Shown here in pieces: positions 60,178 to 64,000 of a stretch of 64,000 bases of DNA. The DNA comes from Lachnospiraceae bacterium (lineage in GTDB: Bacteria > Bacillota > Clostridia > Oscillospirales > Ruminococcaceae), in NCBI GenBank assembly GCA_023664705.1, contig JAMPFE010000001.1:197915-261914 (forward strand), in the 5' to 3' direction. How positions within the stretch are numbered: the stretch's first letter is position 1; each line of letters starts with the position of its first letter. A program made the position numbers and the translations under genes. Below the pieces are notes generated by a model. The model ran no database searches and was not told the DNA's origin. It saw only the letters and a program-made list of their open reading frames with translations.

Positions 60178-60486
60178 TTAAAGGCAGCCTCCGCAGTGTC
60201 CGCGCGGAACATTTCGGTTCATGATCTCGGCGAGCTCCGCGGCATGGGGCTTCAGAAAATCGGGAAGCTCGTCCTCCCTGACCGTCCAGTCGCCCTCGGT
60301 CACGTAATACTCGCCGTCGTCGTTATAGTTGAGATAAAGCGTCCCGCCGCTCTTCCAGAAATCCTTATATTCGGCGCTCTCGCGGAAGCAGCCGAACGTC
60401 GTTTCCCTGCCGTTTATACGAAGCGTGAGCGTTCCGAAGCACAGGCACGGATATTCCCCCGTGAAGCTTACAAATTCGATTTTCAT
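60178..60486 (-). CDS. Hypothetical protein (102 aa)
   Basis: The 102-residue protein is probably an all-beta domain: MKIEFVSFTGEYPCLCFGTL, GTLYLNYNDDGEYYVTEGDW, then an acidic helix and a C-terminus with RGHCGGCL (CxxC next to His), possibly metal-binding. No family is recognised. AAAGGAGA before ATG 60486 fixes the start. It follows the metallophosphoesterase gene by 28 bases, so the two are likely co-transcribed. Confidence 0.72.
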   Translation of the reverse strand: MKIEFVSFTGEYPCLCFGTLTLRINGRETTFGCFRESAEYKDFWKSGGTLYLNYNDDGEYYVTEGDWTVREDELPDFLKPHAAELAEIMNRNVPRGHCGGCL

Positions 60487-60514
60487 AGCGTCTCCTTTCC
60501 CGTAAATCATGATT

Positions 60515-61201
60515 TTACCAATTTTCGTCATACGGCTCGACTATCCACAAGCCCGAATCCGTTACGCGGTAGTATTTGTCGTTCACCGTATCGACCGCAA
60601 GCACGGGTATCTCGCCGCTGTCGAGAACGGTGCCGTCTATGTAATAGTGGCTCTCGCCGTCGAAATAGATGTCGTGGAAGCGCGGATTCTTCGCGATCTC
60701 GGCGGTGCCGACATGCCCCGCGACGATTTTCAGGTCGAGACCGCCGCAGTGGAATTTGCCCGTCTGCGCGGGGAATTTTCCCAAAAATGTGTTGTCGTCG
60801 GTGCCGAGCTCCCAATACTCACCCGCTTCCTCGTCAATGCCCGCGTGGCAGAAGATCGTTTTCCCCTCGAAGTAATAGAGCGGCAGGTTTTCTATCCAGC
60901 CTATGTACTCATCGTCGCGGTCGACGTCGCCTTCGTAGGCTCGTCCGTAGCCGTCTGCGGAAATTTGCCAATAGCCGTCCAGAACCGCCTCCTCGTGATT
61001 GCCCATAAGCGCGATGACTTTATCGCTGCCGTATTTCCGCTGAAGCGCGATTATCCTGTCGAGCACGCCGTAGCCTGCCTCGCCGCCGTGGACGTAATCC
61101 CCAAGCAGCAAGAGCTTGTTATCGCCCGAAAGGTCGACCAACTCCAACGCCGTCTCGAACGCCTCCAAGCAGCCGTGTATGTCGCTCATTGCGTAAATCA
61201 T
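60515..61201 (-). CDS. Metallophosphoesterase (serine/threonine phosphatase / Ap4A hydrolase-like)
   Basis: The 228-residue calcineurin-fold enzyme has DIHGCLEAF (residues 7-15), GDYVHGG near 34 (usual GDYVDRG, Asp-Arg changed to His-Gly), GNHEEAVL near 68, FCHAGID near 116 and VAGHVGT near 160. The metal ligands D-H, D, N-H, H, H are all present. Substrates could be phosphoproteins or dinucleoside polyphosphates. The change after GDYV may alter specificity. GGAGGAGG precedes the ATG, which overlaps the stop of a 33-codon upstream frame (ATGA). Confidence 0.88.
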   Translation of the reverse strand: MIYAMSDIHGCLEAFETALELVDLSGDNKLLLLGDYVHGGEAGYGVLDRIIALQRKYGSDKVIALMGNHEEAVLDGYWQISADGYGRAYEGDVDRDDEYIGWIENLPLYYFEGKTIFCHAGIDEEAGEYWELGTDDNTFLGKFPAQTGKFHCGGLDLKIVAGHVGTAEIAKNPRFHDIYFDGESHYYIDGTVLDSGEIPVLAVDTVNDKYYRVTDSGLWIVEPYDENW

Positions 61202-61299
61202 AGTGATACCTCCTCCAAGTCGGTAATTTTCAGCTTCTCGGATTTTGCCTTTTTTATCAGCTCCGCGGTTCGCTTTTCGATAGCTTTAACCCCGGTCAA
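61198..61299 (-). CDS. Possible 33-aa upstream ORF coupled to metallophosphoesterase
   Basis: From a TTG at 61299 the frame reads TGVKAIEKRTAELIKKAKSE and continues KLKITDLEEVSL to a TGA overlapping the next ATG. The composition (charged, helical) looks coding. However, the TTG lies only five bases after a TATAAT-type -10 box, so any transcript from it would be leaderless. It is more likely the 3' remnant of a lost gene or a short coupled leader. Confidence 0.3.
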   Translation of the reverse strand: MTGVKAIEKRTAELIKKAKSEKLKITDLEEVSL

Positions 61300-61303
61300 T
61301 TAT

Positions 61304-61374
61304 ATTATAGCATATTCGGGAGCGGTTGTGGGAAATTAAATGATTTTTTATACGTTTATGTCCATATTATAGCA
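61304..61374 (-). promoter_or_regulatory. Two extended -10 promoter boxes
   Basis: Minus strand TGCTATAAT occurs at 61312-61304 and again at 61374-61366, each within the longer repeat ATRTGCTATAATAT. No good -35 boxes are seen. The remaining stretch to 61490 shows only a weak inverted repeat, ATGTCC / GGACAT. Confidence 0.5.
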
Positions 61375-61495
61375 CATATTATGTCCGACAAACAGGACAT
61401 CGCGCGGGTTAAGCGATGTTTTGAGATTTCGGAGTGAGTTCTCTCGATAACTTAAAGTAATCATTAAAATCCCACACTAAAAATTGGAAATCCGC

Positions 61496-61524
61496 TTGAC
61501 AAAATCAACCGATTTCGCTATAAT
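61496..61524 (+). promoter_or_regulatory. Consensus promoter of alpha/beta hydrolase gene
   Basis: TTGACA (61496-61501), 17-base spacer, TATAAT (61519-61524), 36 bases before the start codon. Confidence 0.9.
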
Positions 61525-61559
61525 AAATTACAGCATGAGGATACGAAAGGGCGGGAAAA

Positions 61560-62663
61560 ATGAAAAAAAGAAAAATTTGCGGGATTGTAATAAGAACGTT
61601 AATTATAATGCTTGCCGCCGTTTTGCTGTTTGTATCGGGAACGTTTATATTCCACAGAGTAAAAACAAGCAAAGAGACCGAGCTGTTAAAGGAAAAGGGG
61701 TATTATAATCCCGTTTCGGCGGGCGACCGCTGCCTAAACGTTTCGGGCTTCGGCAATAAAAACGGCGAGCATACCATTATAGCTATGGCGGGACTTGGGT
61801 CGGGCGATTTTCCCGTGGCTATGAGACAGATGACCGCGCCGCTTGAAAAGGACAATCTTATCGTGTTCGTTGACCGCGCGGGCTATGGCTTCAGCGACGA
61901 TACCGACAACGAAATGACGCTTGAATACATAGTTGAGGATTACCGAAGGGCTTTGAAAAACGCGGATATTGAAGCGCCGTATATCCTTATGCCGCACTCT
62001 ATCGGGGGAGCGTATGCAACGTATTGGGTAAGCCGTTATCCCGAAGAGATAGAATCCGTCATTTTCGTGGACGGCAGCCAATTAAGCGCGACGGCGTTTG
62101 ACGATTCACCGGGTTACAATGTGGGGATAAAAGATAAAGCCCTTGCATTTCTGGCGAAAACGGGATTAAGCAGATATGTCCTGAGGAATTATTTTGAGCG
62201 GTATCCCGACAATTTCTCGGAAGAAGAACAGGAGCTTGCGGACGCGCTTATGTATATGACGCTCGATTCGATAGCCCCTGTTTCGGAGGACGGGCTGCTT
62301 GCCGAAAATGCGCGGAACGCTTTTAACGGTATCATCACAAACGATGTGCCGAAGCTCTATATCTGCGCGAGCTGGGGATTTGAGACAAGGGAAGATATAC
62401 TCGAGCATAATATATGGATAAACCGCCGGATAGAGATCAATGGTATGGATATACAGCCAATGCCCGTTCAATACGGCGATGAGGTGATAAAAGAGATCCT
62501 TGACGATTATGAACAAGCCAGACGGGAAATCATCTTTCCATACGCGGAAAAGCTCGGTAACTGCAAGGTGGTTTGTATTGGCGGAGACCATATGATATAT
62601 GAGCAGAAGCCGCAAGAATGTGCCGAGATAATTATAGAATTTCTGAAAGGTTTGGATACCTAA
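61560..62663 (+). CDS. Membrane-anchored alpha/beta hydrolase
   Basis: The 367-residue protein has an N-terminal membrane helix (about 9-30) and an alpha/beta hydrolase fold outside the membrane. IIAMAGLGSGDF near residue 73 is the oxyanion loop, VDRAGYGFSDD near 103, the nucleophile Ser is in LMPHSIGGAYATY near 146, and the base His is in CIGGDHMIYEQ near 342. The substrate is unknown. Codon use is more AT-rich (more AGA, ATA and TTA) than in the operons to the left, which may indicate later acquisition. A consensus promoter stands directly upstream; no terminator was found. Confidence 0.85.
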   Translation: MKKRKICGIVIRTLIIMLAAVLLFVSGTFIFHRVKTSKETELLKEKGYYNPVSAGDRCLNVSGFGNKNGEHTIIAMAGLGSGDFPVAMRQMTAPLEKDNLIVFVDRAGYGFSDDTDNEMTLEYIVEDYRRALKNADIEAPYILMPHSIGGAYATYWVSRYPEEIESVIFVDGSQLSATAFDDSPGYNVGIKDKALAFLAKTGLSRYVLRNYFERYPDNFSEEEQELADALMYMTLDSIAPVSEDGLLAENARNAFNGIITNDVPKLYICASWGFETREDILEHNIWINRRIEINGMDIQPMPVQYGDEVIKEILDDYEQARREIIFPYAEKLGNCKVVCIGGDHMIYEQKPQECAEIIIEFLKGLDT

Positions 62664-62749
62664 GGAACGCCGCACAATTTTGGACGCTAACCGTTTAGCG
62701 CACCCCCGCAAAATTCCACAACTCAAATCAAGATTTTCTCCCGCAAATA

Positions 62750-62758
62750 TGATATAAT
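62750..62758 (+). promoter_or_regulatory. Extended -10 promoter of AraC-type gene
   Basis: ATGATATAAT contains TGATATAAT, an extended -10 box (TATAAT at 62753-62758). No convincing -35 box is present. The ribosome site GGGAGG follows closely. Confidence 0.55.
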
Positions 62759-62782
62759 TATTTTCGTAGGGAGGTGAACGGC

Positions 62783-63694
62783 TTGTACGAATGGAACGAG
62801 GCAATACAGAAAATGATAGACTGGATAGAGGATAATCTGTGTGAAAATCCGTCGCTGCCGCAAATGGCAAAGCAGATAGGTTATTCGCCATATTACTGCT
62901 CGGTTCGGTTTCACGAGATAACGGGTATGACCATAAAGAGCTATGTGGCGGGCAGACGGCTCCGTCTCGCGGCTTTGGCTATACGCGATACCGACGAGCG
63001 TATCATTGATATTGCCGTGAGGTGCGGTTATTCTTCGCAGGAGGCTCTTACGAGAGCGTTCCGGGAGGCGTTTGGGTGCACGCCCGCGTCCTATCGCAGA
63101 GAACCCGTTCCCATACCGCTTTCCGTGCGGCAGGTCGTTCTCAGCCCCGAATATTATCAAAACCGAAAAGGAGAGAAAACCATGAGCACATCAGTTTTGA
63201 CCGAGGCGCATACGAGGGTCGAATTTATTCCCGCGCACAAATATCTCGGCATTTGGGAGGACAGGGCAGGGCACTACGGTGAAATGTGGCAGTATCACGA
63301 CTGCGACAAGGTCTGCGGTATCGTCGACAGTTTGAGCAACGTGTCCGACCTTATTGTTACCGCGCACACTGCGGGCTGGTTCAAGACAGGCGGCGGGCGC
63401 GGATATTTTTACGGTATCGGCGTGCCGCTCGACTACAGCGGGAAAATTCCCGAGGGCTTTGAATTAAAAGAATTTCCCGACAGTCATTATCTTGTTTTTT
63501 ATCACCCCGCGTATGATTATTTGAAAGACAACGGTGAGGTCATGAGCAGAGTTGAAAACCTCGCTTGGAATTACGACATAAGCAAATTCGGCGGCGGGAA
63601 GTACGATTGGAACGAGGACGTCTGCCAATGCTATCAGCGGCATTATCCCGAAGCGCTGGGATATCAGGTGCTGAGGCCCATAAAACGCAAATAG
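62783..63694 (+). CDS. AraC-family regulator with GyrI-like effector domain
   Basis: The 303-residue regulator has two helix-turn-helix motifs (SLPQMAKQIGYSPYYCSVRF near 27 and IIDIAVRCGYSSQEALTRAF near 74), then a short linker and a GyrI-like ligand-binding domain (about 135-303: VEFIPAHKYLGIWED, YYPE-like RHYPEALGYQVLRPI). This is the Rob/BmrR-type combination that senses drugs or small amphipathic molecules. The start is TTG at 62783, placed by GGGAGGTG; GTG at 62774 lies inside that site. An internal in-frame ATG with an ideal ribosome site precedes the effector domain. Confidence 0.9.
   Translation: MYEWNEAIQKMIDWIEDNLCENPSLPQMAKQIGYSPYYCSVRFHEITGMTIKSYVAGRRLRLAALAIRDTDERIIDIAVRCGYSSQEALTRAFREAFGCTPASYRREPVPIPLSVRQVVLSPEYYQNRKGEKTMSTSVLTEAHTRVEFIPAHKYLGIWEDRAGHYGEMWQYHDCDKVCGIVDSLSNVSDLIVTAHTAGWFKTGGGRGYFYGIGVPLDYSGKIPEGFELKEFPDSHYLVFYHPAYDYLKDNGEVMSRVENLAWNYDISKFGGGKYDWNEDVCQCYQRHYPEALGYQVLRPIKRK
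63168..63184 (+). promoter_or_regulatory. Internal ribosome-binding site and ATG within AraC-GyrI gene
   Basis: AAGGAG (63168-63173) stands 8 bases before ATG 63182, in frame. It would yield a 170-residue free GyrI-like domain beginning MSTSVLTEAHTRVEF. Confidence 0.5.
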
Positions 63695-63755
63695 TCCGTG
63701 ACGTTTTCCGCGGCGGTATCGGCGAAAGCTTTCCGTTATGCGGATATTCGCAAAT

Positions 63756-63790
63756 AAAAGCCGAGACGGCGTCCTGTCGTTTCGGCTTTT
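63756..63790 (+). terminator. Terminator after AraC-type gene
   Basis: Stem AAAAGCCGA / TCGGCTTTT with an inner GAC/GTC pairing, followed by a T. It lies about 60 bases after the stop. Confidence 0.75.
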
Positions 63791-63794
63791 TGAT

Positions 63795-63823
63795 TTGACA
63801 TTTGCTCGCGATTATGCTATAAT
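63795..63823 (+). promoter_or_regulatory. Consensus promoter in front of ABC fragment
   Basis: TTGACA (63795-63800), 17-base spacer, TATAAT (63818-63823). No intact gene follows within the window. Confidence 0.8.
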
Positions 63824-63857
63824 GCTGTTGAGTTCGCAGTCCGACCCGTATCAACCC

Positions 63858-63953
63858 GATTGCAGATTGAGCTTCGGGCAAGGGAAACTCACTGCGATAG
63901 TCGGGACGTCGGGCAGCGGCAAATTCACGGTGCGGAAAAATGAATTTTTTTAA
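63858..63953 (+). pseudogene. Remnant of an ABC transporter ATP-binding gene
   Basis: About 31 codons read DCRLSFGQGKLTAIVGTSGS then GKFTVRKNEFF and stop. GTSGSGK is an ABC Walker A, but the following Ser/Thr is Phe and the frame ends 8 residues later. There is no start codon or ribosome site after the promoter. It looks like a decayed N-terminal piece. The non-genic stretch 63695-64000 otherwise holds the terminator, promoter and a final hairpin. Confidence 0.6.
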
Positions 63954-63970
63954 TTGGAAACTTGCACTAT

Positions 63971-63992
63971 ACTTCGGGCTACCGCCCGAAGT
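63971..63992. terminator. Hairpin at window end
   Basis: A 9-bp stem ACTTCGGGC / GCCCGAAGT with a TACC loop. No T run is seen before the window ends. Confidence 0.45.
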
Positions 63993-64000
63993 ATTCTGCG

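Overview
The window looks like a chromosomal segment of a GC-rich, endospore-forming Firmicute, most likely a Clostridia member of the Ruminococcaceae/Oscillospiraceae type. The reasons are spoIVB, RNase J, GdpP, the rplI-dnaB order, tilS-hpt-ftsH, mreBCD, and sigma-A promoters with near-consensus TTGACA-17-TATAAT spacing. The lineage is an inference. No rRNA, tRNA, CRISPR array, transposase or prophage block was recognised.

Layout: (1) 1-5425, plus strand: alpha-glucan genes malQ (5' truncated) and pulA with a TtcA-like tRNA thiolase between them, then an Xaa-Pro aminopeptidase. (2) 5501-17790, minus strand: an eight-gene tellurium-resistance-type (Ter) stress operon read from one consensus promoter. 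Its order is vWA protein, PP2C phosphatase, kinase with zinc ribbon, P-type Ca ATPase, TerD, TerD fused to a beta-helix-like region, a YceG-like protein, and TelA. (3) 17889-24580: gtrA-like, trmB, GNAT, a lysophospholipase-like hydrolase, a Clp ATPase and spoIVB. (4) 24771-34710: a long structured leader, then rnj-gdpP-rplI-dnaB-tilS, then hpt-ftsH. (5) 34763-39436: accessory genes (GNAT, zinc-ribbon membrane protein, YdcF-like, lipoprotein, a sigma factor with a large C-terminal fusion). (6) 39516-45843: sensor kinase, permuted NlpC/P60-like protein, four tandem ABC-2 permeases (one internally deleted), ABC ATPase and response regulator. A direct-repeat operator sits in front of the ABC genes. 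(7) 45880-53231: HMA protein, GH25 lysozyme, mgsA, minD, mrdA, mreDCB. (8) 53537-59900: GH5 mannanase lipoprotein, ackA, tmcAL, and a murL-murD2 pair for an alternative D-glutamate route in peptidoglycan synthesis. (9) 59989-64000: small unknown genes, metallophosphoesterase, alpha/beta hydrolase, AraC-GyrI regulator and an ABC ATPase fragment.

How the parts work together: the window is rich in envelope functions (mreBCD-PBP2, MurL/MurD2, GH25, NlpC/P60, a two-component ABC module resembling antimicrobial-peptide defence) and in stress responses (Ter operon, Clp, FtsH, c-di-AMP turnover). The items most worth a second look are the murL-murD2 pair, the complete Ter phosphorylation/TerD/TelA operon, the RNase J leader with a micro-ORF framed by alternative hairpins, and two dispersed palindromic repeat families, one of which abuts gene stop codons.
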